Assembly: GCA_950097015.1 (NCBI GenBank)
Contig: CATNEN010000041.1
Coordinates: 3,079,501 to 3,143,500 of the forward strand
Source of the DNA: Macrostomum hystrix
Taxonomy: Eukaryota > Platyhelminthes > Macrostomidae
DNA: 64,000 nucleotides
Direction of reading: 5' to 3'
A program made the position numbers and the translations under genes. The notes beneath the pieces are model-generated. The model made no database searches, had not been told where the DNA came from, and saw nothing but the letters and a program-made list of their open reading frames with translations. This document shows, one piece after another, positions 1-11,800 of this stretch. How positions within the stretch are numbered: position 1 is the stretch's first letter; each line of letters opens with the position of its first letter.

Positions 1-319
1 AGTGACTGGTAAGTCTGCTGGAAATCTCACTCCCCTACAGGTGGTCGAACTGAGAACAGGAATCAGCTACTGCTCTTCTTAAATCCCAGAAACGAGTCTC
101 CTGCTCCCAAAAGAATCATGCAATGTACTCTGCCAGGTGTTAGGCCGCACATCTGGGACTGTACGGACAAATTCTGCGCCGCTCCAGGCAGAAGGCAGCG
201 GTCCATATGGAGTCGCCAAGCGCACAGCAAGAGGCGGTGGCGATTCGAGATGCTCTCAAACCTTCTGGAATGGAGACATCAATGGTCATTTCAGCCGTTT
301 GGTCCGTTTTTCTTTTTAG

Positions 320-3300
320 TGCGAAGAGTCAAACAAACCATTTCAGAGCCATCGCGAGCCGCTACAAATCCATGCCCCCGTGCCGCTCATCAGCATGTCT
401 TACCGGCCAGCCTACTTCCTAGTCCCGTCCTTGGACCAGTCCCAACAACTGCACCAGCAGCTTCACTCCGGTGTCTCTGGTGAGTTGGTCGACTCAAACT
501 TTGATTTTTGCTGCATTCTGGAACTGGCGTGGGAAGAGATTGCAGTGACTTTCTCGTACTCAAGGGAAAGTCACAAACCAAAAGCAGGGCCAGGGGTAAT
601 GCACAAGTAGTCATTTTCCAGGAGGTGAGACAACGCTGTCGCGACTTTCATGCCTCTTCTCTCATTCCCATGCACTCTCGCTAGTTTTTTTTAAAGAATT
701 TTTATTGCCAGTTCTCAGCTCGCTCCAATTATGTCTGGCTCTCTACCTCTACCTTTGATCTCTTTCCGCCGCCTTCTGATTGGTCCGCCTCTCACCCTCC
801 AGCCTCTTTCTCTTACCCCCGTCGCAATTTATTAGTTCTGTTAATTTCTGGACAACCGCAAAGCTCAATCCAAGAGCCACTGCACTGCATTTCGCACTGC
901 AGACCCCGCAGAGTATGTTCGCGGCCTGCTGCAGCAGCAGGCGTGCTGCCAGACGGTTGTGAGGCCATTGTTCTGCCAGCTCAGCCAGTTGGAGCACTTC
1001 CCTGCCAGCGACGGCCTTGGCAGCGTGCAGGTTTGGCGCGAGAAGTTCCGCTGGGTGAAGTACGAGGAAGAGCTGGAGGCCATCGGCAACAGGTGGAGCG
1101 CGCCCTACGTGCCGGTCATGTCGCCGTTCACCTTGCTGGAAGCCCGGAGACTTCTGGACAGCGGAGTGGCCGTCCTGCATCCAGTTCAGGCGAAGGTGAA
1201 GGAGGAGAGCGAAGGAAAGGACAGCCACAGTGACTGCGAGAGCTCCGGGCGGGATCTGAAGGGCGTCAGCGACGACATGAAGACGTGGCTGACTGGCTCC
1301 CTCGGCCTGGACGGCAACTCGACCTCTGAAATCCAAAGATTGCTGCTGGTGCCGCACATTAACGCAGTGCAAAAGAAGCTGCAGAGTGAGTATCGAGCTT
1401 CTGCTGCTCTGCTGAGTCTGAGTGTTGAGTCTGTTGTAGCGAATTTGCTGAGCAGCTCCGAACGAAGAGTTTGCTGTCCCATCAATGCGCACTCCATGCA
1501 CGCTGAAGAAACGCTGAATGACTCTCCTTCGCAGGTGATAACAACCAAGAAAACGCTGAGAAGCGCAAGATGAACAGAAGGTACCGCAAGAAGGTGCACA
1601 AGGATGCTGAGGGCTGTGCCGTCCTGGTTGGCTCGCTGCCAATTCTTCGGACTCGAATTCTGCTGTTCGTCCGTCTCGACCAGCCGTTGCAGGACCCGCT
1701 CCTGGAGATTCGCGTTCCCGTGAGGTTCATCTGCCTGTTGCTGGGACCGTCCCACAGTGCGATGGAGGACCTCATTCCCGTTGGCAAAGCCATTGCAACC
1801 CTCATGACTGACGAGATATTTCACAAGATCGCCTATCTCACTGAGGACAAGGTGAGCGACTGCAGTGTCTGAGTGCTTGCTTCTTGTCAATCAGTGGCTC
1901 TTTTTATCAGCTCGCCTCGGGGATCTGATAAAAATGCACGGCTCCCCTCCAGGCCTCGCTGATAGCCGGCGTCGATGAGTTCCTGCAGTCGTCCTCCGTC
2001 CTGCCCCCCATCGGCTGCTCCCCCACCGACCGGATCCCGCCGCCCGAGAAGGCGCCCAAGACCGACAAGCGCCATCCGCTGGACAAGCCGGCGCCGGAGC
2101 CGCACGAGGAGACGGAAGGGCTTCACAGAACCGGCCGCTTGTTCGGCGGTCTCGTGCAGGACTTGAAGCGGAAATTGCCCTGGTGAGTCTGCTTCAACCC
2201 TTCAGCACAATCACTCCGCCACTGAGCATACCTGGTTTATGCCACCGAGTCTGCTTCAACCCTTCAGCACAATCACTGAGCATGCCTGGTTTATGCCACC
2301 TGCAGGTACAAGAGCGACTTTGTGGACGCGCTGCACCCGCAAACCCTGGGATCCTTCTTCTTCATCTACTTCGCCTGCATCGCCCCCATCATCACCTTCG
2401 GCGGCATGATGAGCGGGGAGACGCACGGCTACATGGGCGCCATGGAGTGCATCCTGTCCGGCATGGTCAGCGGAGTCATCTTCGCCCTGTTCAGCGGCCA
2501 GCCGCTCATCATTGTCGGAGCCACTGGGCCGGTGAGGCCGTTTTAACGCCACTGTCTGATCCGCCACTGGCAGCGCATTTTGCCCATTCCACTGACTCCT
2601 GAGCACACACTCTCACAGGTGTGTACATCTGCCCTGAGTTTCTCATCGTCAGGCAGCTTACACTTTCGCTGGAGGTTGGCCCTCAAGGGCGCGAATTTCT
2701 CGACAAGCCCCCAAGCATTCTCTCCGCGGCTGCGACCAAAATTAATGCGGCCTCGCCGCGAAATCGAGCTCAGGGACCTCGTTGGGAAGGCGGGCATTGT
2801 TTGACGCGCGGTGCTATGGGCCTTGGCCCGCGCTCGCCCGAAGAAGATGAAGCTGGGGGACCTTGTTGAGAGAGGCAACGCGTTAGACCACTTTGCCACT
2901 CACCCCCTAGCTCAGCAGATGCCCAGGTCTGACTGTCTGACCCCCTACTAGCGGCGCTAGCGTCAGCGTTTGGTGAGCTTAGGTATAGCTCGCGCTCAGC
3001 AGAAACACCGAAGCGCAGGATGGCAGAGCACAAACACTGCTCTCTGGCAAGCTCGCACTTGCTGTGATTACATAACTTGCATTCGCAGGTCCTGGTTTTT
3101 GAGTCCATTGTGTTCGGAATGTGCGAGAGGCTACAGTGGGAGTACATGCCCTTCCGTTGGTGGATTGGCATGTGGTCGTCAGCCCTTCTGCTTCTATGCG
3201 TGGCCTTCGACCTCAGCTTCCTCGTGAAGTACATCACCAGGTTCACGGAGGAGAGCTTCGCTTTGCTGATCGCCGTCATCTTTATCTACGAGTCGTTCTC

Positions 3301-5215
3301 CAAGCTGTTCAAGATCAGCGTTCACTACCCGGTGAACCGCAGGTGGCACCCGAAGTTCGAATTCGGCTCGAACTGCAGCTGCGTGCTGCGGCCGAACTCC
3401 TCGCTGGAATCCGTGCCACCCAAGATGGCTCTGGAACTGCCGACCTACCAGCTGGGGAACATGACGGTGGCCAACTTCAGCGCCATGGACTACTACTCCT
3501 GGGACAGGGACAAGTACCTGGCCGCGTGTCCGGCCCTCGGCGGCCGCTGGGTCGGTCCTGGCTGCGGCCAGTTCAACGTTCCGGATGTGTTCTTTTTCTC
3601 CTGCCTGCTGATGATTGCCACCTTCGCCATCAGCTACAAGCTGAAGCGAGCCAACTCTTCCAGCCTGTTTCCCAGCCTCGTGCGGAGGCTGCTGTCCGAC
3701 TTCGCCGTCATGATTGCAGTCTGCACGGTCACCTTGGTGGACTTCCTCATGGGTGAGTGGCGAGTGACTGCCCTCAAAACTCAGGCGAACCCGCACCCCA
3801 TTCCATGACTGCAGGCTTGCAAACTCCCAAGCTGCAGATCCTCAAAACTCTGGCGAACCCGCACCCCATTCCATGACTGCAGGCTTGCAAACTCCCAAGC
3901 TGCAGATCCTCAAAACTCAGGCAAACCCGCACCCCATTCCATGACTGCAGGCTTGCAAACTCCCAAGCTGCAGATCCCCAGCAGATTCGAGCCCACACTG
4001 GGCTACAAGTACCGCAGCTGGCTCCAATCGCCGTTCGGCTCCAACCCGTGGTACACATCGCTCATTGCTCTTGGCGGGGCTGTTCCGATCACCATCCTGC
4101 TGTTCCTGGACCAGCAGATCACCGCCGTGATTGTCAACCGGAAGGAGAACATGACGAAGAAGGGCTGCGGCTACCATCTGGATCTCCTGGTGGTTGCGGT
4201 TTCGGTGGCCATCAATTCCGCCCTGGGGCTGCCCTGGTTCGTCGCGGCCACCGTGCGATCCATCAACCACGTGCTGAGCTTGAGGCGAGAAAGCGAGTGC
4301 ACGGCGCCCGGAGACCGGCCGGTGATTCTGGGCTGCCGCGAGAACCGAGTCACCGGCCTGCTTGTGCACCTGTGCATCGGTTTCTCAGTTTTCCTGTCCC
4401 CTGTGCTGCTCCACATCCCCATGCCAGTTCTGTACGGAGTCTTTCTGTTCATGGGAGTCTCCTCTCTGGATGGCATTCAGCTCTGGCACCGGCTGCTGCT
4501 TTTCCTGCAGCCAAGGAATAAGCAGCCTGATGTGCACTACCTCAGGTGAGCTGTCTCATGCACTGACACACTGATGTGCACTACCTCAGGTGAGCTGTCT
4601 CATGCACTGACACACTGATGTGCACTACCTCAGGTGAGCTGTCTCATGCACTGACACACTGATGTGCACTACCTCAGGTGAGCTGTCTCATGCACTGACA
4701 CACTGATGTGCACTACCTCAGGTGAGCTGTCTCATGCACTGACACACTGATGTGCACTACCTCAGGTGAGCTGTCTCATGCACTGACACACTGATGTGCA
4801 CTACCTCAGGTGAGCTGTCTCATACACTGACACACTGATGTGCACTACCTCAGGTGAGCTGTCTCATGCACTGACACATTGCTGATGAACCTGAATGACT
4901 CCGACTGTCCTCGCCGCCCGCAGGGAGGTGAAGCTGAGCCGAATCCACCTGTTCACCGCCATCCAGCTGTTCTTCTTTGCCCTCATGTGGGCTGTGAAGG
5001 GCATCTCTGCCATCAGCGTGGGCTTCCCCCTGACCGTGCTGTCTCTGTGCTTCGCCCGGAAGCTGATGGACTTCTTGTTCACTAGGGACGAGCTTCGGCT
5101 GCTTGACGACCTGTGGCCGGAGCAGCGGGTGGAGGAGACCATCCGTGTGCGGCGCCGCAGCCGGGCCTCCACAGTGAGGAGCCTCACGGGGCTCAACGAA
5201 GACGAAAAGGTGTGA
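320..5215 (+). CDS. SLC4-family sodium bicarbonate cotransporter (5' end missing)
   Basis: Multi-pass plasma-membrane transporter moving bicarbonate with sodium. Exons read as 320-479 (tentative), 903-1385, 1535-1851, 1953-2182, 2306-2531, 3089-3752, 3951-4545 and 4924-5215; all phases agree. The cytoplasmic domain shows WREKFRWVKYEEELEAIGNRW and later PVRFICLLLGP and IATLMTDEIFHKIAYL, typical of the band-3 cytoplasmic fold. The membrane domain begins near ITFGGMMSGE and has SGQPLIIVGATGPVLVFE, ITRFTEESFALLI, DQQITAVIVNRKE followed by KKGCGYHLDL, and IPMPVLYGVFLFMG. These favour the Na-coupled (NBC/NDCBE) branch over Cl/HCO3 exchangers. The third extracellular loop carries four cysteines and N-glycosylation sequons, also an NBC trait. 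The tail is short and ends EDEKV. Exons upstream of 320 are not resolved, so the true start is not seen. Family certain; subfamily probable. Confidence 0.92.
2183..2300. repeat. two-copy direct repeat in SLC4 intron, starting at the donor
   Basis: The first bases of the intron, from gtctgcttcaacccttcagc at 2187, recur at 2250 with one short deletion. The duplicate starts inside the 5' splice site of the exon ending at 2182. Confidence 0.85.
2619..2906 (-). mobile_element. tRNA-derived SINE, copy 1
   Basis: Read on the minus strand, the head at 2906 has an A-box-like tGGCaaAGTGGtctaacgcg and, further in, a B-box-like GCTCGATTTC. The body then matches the element at 54500-54713, including cctgacgatgagaaa and cagggcagatgtac near its end. 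It lies in the SLC4 intron between 2531 and 3089. Copy 1 has an extra internal stretch relative to copy 2. Confidence 0.7.
3773..3976. repeat. 68-bp tandem repeat x3 containing the 3' splice site
   Basis: Three near-identical 68-bp units start at 3773, 3841 and 3909. Each holds gactgcag|gcttgcaaac, the acceptor and start of the exon at 3951. The last copy is the one whose acceptor gives the correct frame. Confidence 0.95.
4527..4878. repeat. 44-bp tandem repeat x8 containing exon end and 5' splice site
   Basis: Units start at 4527 and every 44 bp to 4835. Each contains the exon tail ctgatgtgcactacctcag followed by the donor gtgagc. Only the first donor (exon end 4545) joins in frame to the exon at 4924. 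Confidence 0.95.
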
Positions 5216-5280
5216 GCGGAAGCTGGAAACTGAGCAGGTGTTTCCTGATTGATTTTCTCCTATGCAAACCGCGGCAATTG

Positions 5281-5420
5281 CCGCATCTTATGCACTGTAG
5301 GCATGGTCTGGCACCGTGAGCCGCATGTGTGTTCGCTGTCTTCCATGTTGCCGCACCTTATGCACTGTAGGCATGGTCTGACACCGTGAGCCGCATGTGT
5401 GTTCGCTGACTTCCATGCAG
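5281..5420. repeat. 70-bp direct repeat in SLC4 3' UTR
   Basis: Two 70-bp copies, at 5281 and 5351, differ at only a few bases. Both lie between the stop codon and the poly(A) signal. Confidence 0.9.
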
Positions 5421-5596
5421 AGCCTGCCCAGCGCTTAAAAGTACAATTTTACATATTTTCATTCGCTGTTGATCACCGTTATCACCGTTAAGTGCGCGCC
5501 CCTGCTAACTATTAGTACATCACCGATGATTAGAAAGTAACCCTTCGCATCACCTGTTGGATGCCTCCCTCATAGTCAGCATGTTTAACAATTCAA

Positions 5597-5602
5597 AATA
5601 AA
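5597..5602 (+). promoter_or_regulatory. poly(A) signal AATAAA for the SLC4 gene
   Basis: A canonical hexamer lies 382 nt after the SLC4 stop codon and upstream of the converging aminopeptidase gene. Confidence 0.55.
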
Positions 5603-5683
5603 ATATTAATGATCGTCGCATCACTTCTCGCTCTTTGTATTTTGACAAGAGATTAATTACTTCCGTGTGCTAATCGAAAGACC

Positions 5684-5718
5684 GGCAGACAGACAGACAG
5701 ACAGACAGGCAGACAGGC

Positions 5719-5759
<41 letters not shown>

Positions 5760-5760
5760 G
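5684..5760. repeat. (CAGA)n microsatellite
   Basis: A tetranucleotide tract of cagacaga with two interrupting caggcaga units, between the convergent SLC4 and aminopeptidase genes. Confidence 0.97.
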
Positions 5761-5884
5761 TATTACACATATAGCGGTCTGGGTGGGCAATGTACATGCA
5801 GTTCTTGGATAGCGCATAGCATAGAATTCCGAGGCAAAGAATTGCTCATTCAGGAAAGTGGCAGCCCCATCTGGCAGTTCGTAC

Positions 5885-8800
5885 TCAGGCCAGGGCGCCG
5901 ATGAGCTGTTTCTCATTGTCCCGCAGCCAGCGGATGTTGGCCCTGATGATGCCCAGAGTGTTCTGGCGGGCGTTCTCGCCAGCCCCGGCCTCCGTGCTGC
6001 TGATGAAGGCCTCGTACTGAATGGGACAGGGCGGTGACAATGGATTGTATCCCAGAACAATGTGATCAGCTTTCTAGTTAATTCTCATTAGTCTGAAATT
6101 CTGGATGTGAAACTGGCCCTACAAGCATCGGCTCACCTCAACCAGGTGAAACTCATCGTTGAACTGGCGAGCAAAGCTGGGAATCATGGCACCCAGCCTG
6201 CGGTCCTCGGGGCCGAACCTGCGGGCCAGCGAACAGCGAGTTTGGGACTCTCTGGCCCTAGGCTCGACAGGATCAGCTCAATAAATCAGCTGCTCTAACT
6301 TGTGCTCAGTCTGTAACTCATACAAGGCCGCGTTGTCTTCCTGCAATATCCCATCGAATCTCATCCCGAATATCCAATCTCATCTCGAATCTCCAATCTC
6401 ATCCTGCATCTCTAATCTCATCCTGCATCTCCAATCTCATCCTTGATCTCTAATCTCATCCCGCATCTCCAATCTCATTCTGCATCCCCAATCCCAAAGC
6501 CTTTGCCAGCAGGGGCTCACTCCTTAAGCAGGGAGTTCCAGTGCCGGCGGCACCAGTTCCAGAGGGTCTCCAGCGCATTCGGGTTGGCGCCGATGTAGCC
6601 GATCAGTGTGACGAAGTCCTGGCCACGCACGAGCTCCCTGTCAAGCGAGAACTCCAGCAGCTGGCTGATGAGCCAGGTGTTGCGAGTCATGGCCAAAGCG
6701 CGCAGCAGGCGCTCTTTCTCAGTGGCCGAGTCGCTGGAGCGGTATTTCTGCCACAGGAAATCCCACGAGGCCTGACTGTCCGACTCCAGCAGGCCATAGG
6801 TGTACACCGTCTGCCGCAGCTCCGAGCTGATGCTGCGAAAGCCGATGCGGGATGGGGTTCATTCTCTCCTCCCATTGTCTCCTATCACCCAATCCCATTG
6901 TCTCCTATCACCCAGTCCCATTGTCTCCCATCACCCAGTCCCATTGTCTCCCATCACCCAATCCCATTGTCTCCCATCACCCAATCCCATTGTCTCCCAT
7001 CACCCAATCCCATTGTCTCCCATCACCCAATCCCATTGTCTCCCATCACCCAGTCCCATTGTCTCCCATCACCCAGTCCCATTATCTCCCATCACCCAGT
7101 CCCATTGTCTCCCATCACCCAGTCCCATTATCTCCCATCACCCAGTCCCATTATCTCCCATCACCCAGTCCCATTGTCTCCCATCACCCAATCCCATTGT
7201 CTCCCATCACCCAGTCCCATTGTCTCCCATCAACCAGTCCCATTGTCTCCCATCACCCAGTCCCATTGTCTCCCATCAACCAGTCCCATTGTCTCCCATC
7301 ACCCAGTCCCATTGTCCCTCTCACCTGGATACGTTGTTTTTCCAGTTTTCAAACTGCCGCTTGGCCTCGGCCAGGCAGTTCGGGTTGCCCAAGCTGCAGG
7401 CCAGGTTCAGCGCGATTGGCTGCAGCAGCCTGTGGGATTGGGGTTGGGGTTCGCTGTGGACTTTCATTCTGGCTGTCTCTTATTTTAGATTTATTTTCGT
7501 TCGTTGCTACGGTTGTTACTAAGGCTGTTTCAGTGTTTTCTTTAAGGCTGTTGCCATGCATATTACAAGACTGTGGATACCGTGTCACGGGTCTGAAAGT
7601 GAGCACTCACTTGTCCAGGTGGCTGCTCTTGATGCCCCAGCCCATCGAGGTGTACAGCGGGGCTGTGATGCCCCTGGCGAAGGACTGAAATGGAAGGGCT
7701 GGCGTGATACAGTCAGCAATGAGACACGGAGCTGCTAGCCATACAGCAGCAGGGCAGCTGGGCGGGCACTCACAGACCAGTTGCCGTACGATGGCCGGCG
7801 GGCGAGCTGTCGGGTGATCTCGGCCAGGCCAGAGTTGGCCGTGTACCACGGCAGGTAGTGCTTCTCCGACCTCAGGTAGGATATGAACTTCACCACTGTG
7901 TCGTAGCCCAGCTGGTTGCCATTGGCTACGGCAAACGCATCGCCAATTAGGCCGGCCCGATCTACCGGGTTGTAGGCCTGCGGTAGACGCAGTGGGGGGC
8001 GCTTTCACATGGGATGCAAGCTCATGTGGAGTTGAATGAAAGTGATGTTGAGAGAAGCTGAGGGAATATGACGCTGGAGGGATTTGAAGCTGGGGGAATG
8101 TGAAGCTGGGGGAATGTGAAGCTGGAGGGAATATGACGCTGGAGGGATTTGAAGCTGGGGGAATGTGAAGCTGGGGGAATGTGAAGCTGGAGGAATGTGA
8201 AGCTGGAGGAATGTGAAGCCTGAGGGAATGTGAGCTGGAGAATGGAGCTGGAGGAAGTGAAGCTGGAGAATGTGAAGCTGGGGGAATGTGAAGCTGGTGG
8301 ATGTGAAGCTGGAAGGATGTGAAGCTGGAGATGTGAGGCTGAGGGAATGTGAAGCTGGAGGGAATGTGAAGCTGGAGGAATGTGAAACTGGAGGAAGGTG
8401 AAGCTGGGTGGAATGTGAAAGCTGGGGAATGGGGGGGTCAGGCTGGGGGGAAGGTGAAGCTGGAGGAATGTGAAGCTGGAAGAAATGTGAAGCTGAGAGG
8501 ATGTGAGGCTGAGGGGAATGTGAAGCTGGATGAAATGTGAAGCTGGCCGGAATGTGAAGCTGGAGGAATGTGAAGCTGGGGGAATGTGAAGCTGGGGGAA
8601 TGTGAAGCTGGGGGAATGTCAAGCTGGGGGAATGTGAAGCTGGAGGAATGTGAAGCTGGAGGAATGTGAAGCTGAGAGGATGTGAGGCTGAGGGAATGTG
8701 AAGCTGGAGGAATGTGAAGCTGGCGGAATGTGAAGCTGGAGGAATGTGAAGCTGGGGGAATGTGAAGCTGGGGGAATGTCAAGCTGGGGGAATGTCAAGC

Positions 8801-11800
8801 TGATAGAATGTGAGGCCGAAAGAATGTCACGCTGGAGGAATGTGAAGCTAAGGGAATGTGAAGCTGGGCGAATGTGAAGCTGAGAGGATGTGAGGCTGAG
8901 GGAATGTGAGGTCGAAGGAATGTGAAGCTGAGGGAATGTGAAGCTGGGGGAATGTGAAGCTGGGGTGAGTTAAGAAAACGTGATTCCACCAGCGGGGCAA
9001 AGGTGCCCATGGGTTTGTAGCCTCACCGAGACATTCGCAGTGAGCGCGTTGGAGAACTTCTCCCACCAGGCGGCGGGGTAGTTGACGCGGTAGAATCCCT
9101 GCTGGCCGAAGTTCAGCTTCAGCGGCGGGCTCATGGTCTTGTAGTTCGGCACAGCCAGCTGCAGCCGCTCCTCCCGCATCATCCGGCTGGCCGTGCCGTT
9201 GTTGAACTGGTTGTTGTAGCTCAGCTTGATTATCCACTGGTACCTGGTGGTCATGAGTTCGAGCGCAAGATTGCAACGGGTGTTTAACATAATGCAGCTT
9301 TCACCTGCCCTCACAGAGTCGGGGTGAAAACTCAGTATTCCACTGAATCACGTGACACAAACCCTAGTGCGATCGTGGTTGACCTATTTTAGATGGGTTA
9401 CTGTGCAAACACGGGGACTGATCTGATTGGCTGGACTGTGCATCAGCTGGGTTACTGTGCGAACACGGGGACTGATCTGATTGGCTGGACTGTGCATCAG
9501 CTGGGTTACTGTGCGAACATGGGGACTGTTCTGATTGGCTGGTCTGTGCATCAGCTGGGTTGCTGTGCGAACACGGGGACTGATCTGATTGGCTGGAATG
9601 TGCATAATATAAATAATTGTTTCTAAATTTTGAGCAGAGCACAGTTTGAGATTGCCCTATATTAAGGCATAAAGTACACCGGTATAGACACATGCAAATA
9701 GGACGTGACAAAAAATTCCTGGGTTAAGAATAGCTGGCTAGTGAATCGCTGCTAAGAACAGGCAGTAAACCTGCCAGCGCATGGCTCAAAAGTACTTTGA
9801 GTGAATGCCTTCTGAAACTGCATGAGCAGCAACCTTTGCCGCAACCTGAAAAAGCAGCACAAAAGAAGAGAAGTTTTTTCATACTCTCAGCGCCCTCACC
9901 CGAACGGGGAGGCGGTCGCGTTGACTTTGGTGGCCGGCTCCCTGAGGAACCAGGTCTGGTTCAGTGTCAACTCATTGCTATTGGGGCCCTCGGTGACGGT
10001 GACAAGCGGAAATCCCATCTGGCGAGTCCAGCGGTCCATGAACTCGGTGACGTTCTCGGAGGTGTAGCTCTGCAGGCTCTCGTACAGCTGAGGCGTGCTC
10101 GCTACTCCGTACTCGTTGGCTTTGAGGTAATCCTGCAGGTGGTTGCAGGTGAATTGTGTCCACTTTATTTTGCTTTGCAAAAGCACACTTGACCAGCAGA
10201 TGGCCCCGTGCTCACCCGCAGGCCGCGCTGAAAGTTTTCCATGCCCATGAAGTCCTCCAGCTGGGTGAGCACCGCCTGCCCCTTCGAATAGGTGATCGTG
10301 TCAAAGATCTGCGTGATCTCCTGCGGCGTCTCCACGTCCACGATGATCGGATGCGAGGTGATGACGTCATCGGCGTTGAAGGCGGAGTTGTAGGTGGTGA
10401 CAAAGCCCTGCTGCCTCTGAGAAGGGTCAAATGTGTTTAACAACTTGCTCTCAGGCTCATGTTAATCTGCCGTCTTCAGCAGAAGGCGCACTGATTCGCA
10501 AGGATTCACAGTACACTAGCACCAGACTCGCGGAATCGCGGGCTCACTCACAGTACATTAGTACCAGACTCGCGGAATCGTGGGCTCACTCACCAGTTCC
10601 CAAGACGGCTCGATGATAGCGGCACCGATGTCCGCGAAGTAGGAGGCAAAGCCCTCGTTTAGCCAGAGATCATTCCACCAAACCATGGTCACCAGGTTGC
10701 CGAACCACTGCAGTGAGGGTGCAGCGGCTTCTGATTCATCTCTGTGGTAAAACTTTGATTGTGACTAAGGCTGCAATCGGCCTTCAACCCTCACAGACAC
10801 GCAGCTAGCAGTCAGGGAAGGGACTGTCCCTGAACCCCCACAGACACGCAGCTAGCAGTCAGGGAAGGGACTGTCCCTGAACCCCCACAGACACACAGCT
10901 AGCAGTCAGGGAAGGGACTGTCCCTGAACCCCCACAGACACACAGCTAGCAGTCAGGGAAGGGACTGTCCCTGAACCCCCACAGACACACAGCTAGCAGT
11001 CAGGGAAGGGACTGTCCCTGAACCCCCACAGACACGCAGCTAGCAGTCAGGGAAGGGACTGTCCCTGAACCCCCACAGACACACAGCTAGCAGTCAGGGA
11101 AGGGACTGTCCCTGAACCCCCACAGACACACAGCTAGCAGTCAGGGAAGGGACTGTCCCTGAACCCCCACAGACACACAGCTAGCAGTCAGGGAAGGGAC
11201 TGTCCCTGAACCCCCACAGACACACAGCTAGCAGTCAGGGAAGGGACTGTCCCTGAACCCCCACAGACACGCAGCTAGCAGTCAGGGAAGGGACTGTCCC
11301 TGAACCCCCACAGACACACAGCTAGCAGTCAGGGAAGGGACTGTCCCTGAACCCCCACAGACACACAGCTAGCAGTCAGGGAAGGGACTGTCCCTGAACC
11401 CCCACAGACACACAGCTAGCAGTCAGGGAAGGGACTGTCCCTGAACCCCCACAGACACACAGCTAGCAGTCAGGGAAGGGACTGTCCCTGAACCCCCACA
11501 GACACACAGCTAGCAGTCAGGGAAGGGACTGTCCCTGAACCCCCACAGACACACAGCTAGCAGTCAGGGAAGGGACTGTCCCTGAACCCCCACAGACACG
11601 CAGCTAGCAGTCAGGGAAGGGACTGTCCCTGAACCCCCACAGACACACAGCTAGCAGTCAGGGAAGGGACTGTCCCTGAACCCCCACAGACACACAGCTA
11701 GCAGTCAGGGAAGGGACTGTCCCTGAACCCCCACAGACACGCAGCTAGCAGTCAGGGAACAGACTGGCTCACCATATGCGCCAGCTCGTGGGCCACGATG

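Noticed and set aside
118-483. 121-codon frame at the left edge
   Set aside because: It runs out of frame with the SLC4 exon 320-479, which is supported by its phase match to the exon at 903.
5684-5760. Possible regulatory CAGA tract
   Set aside because: A plain tetranucleotide microsatellite between convergent genes; nothing supports a function.
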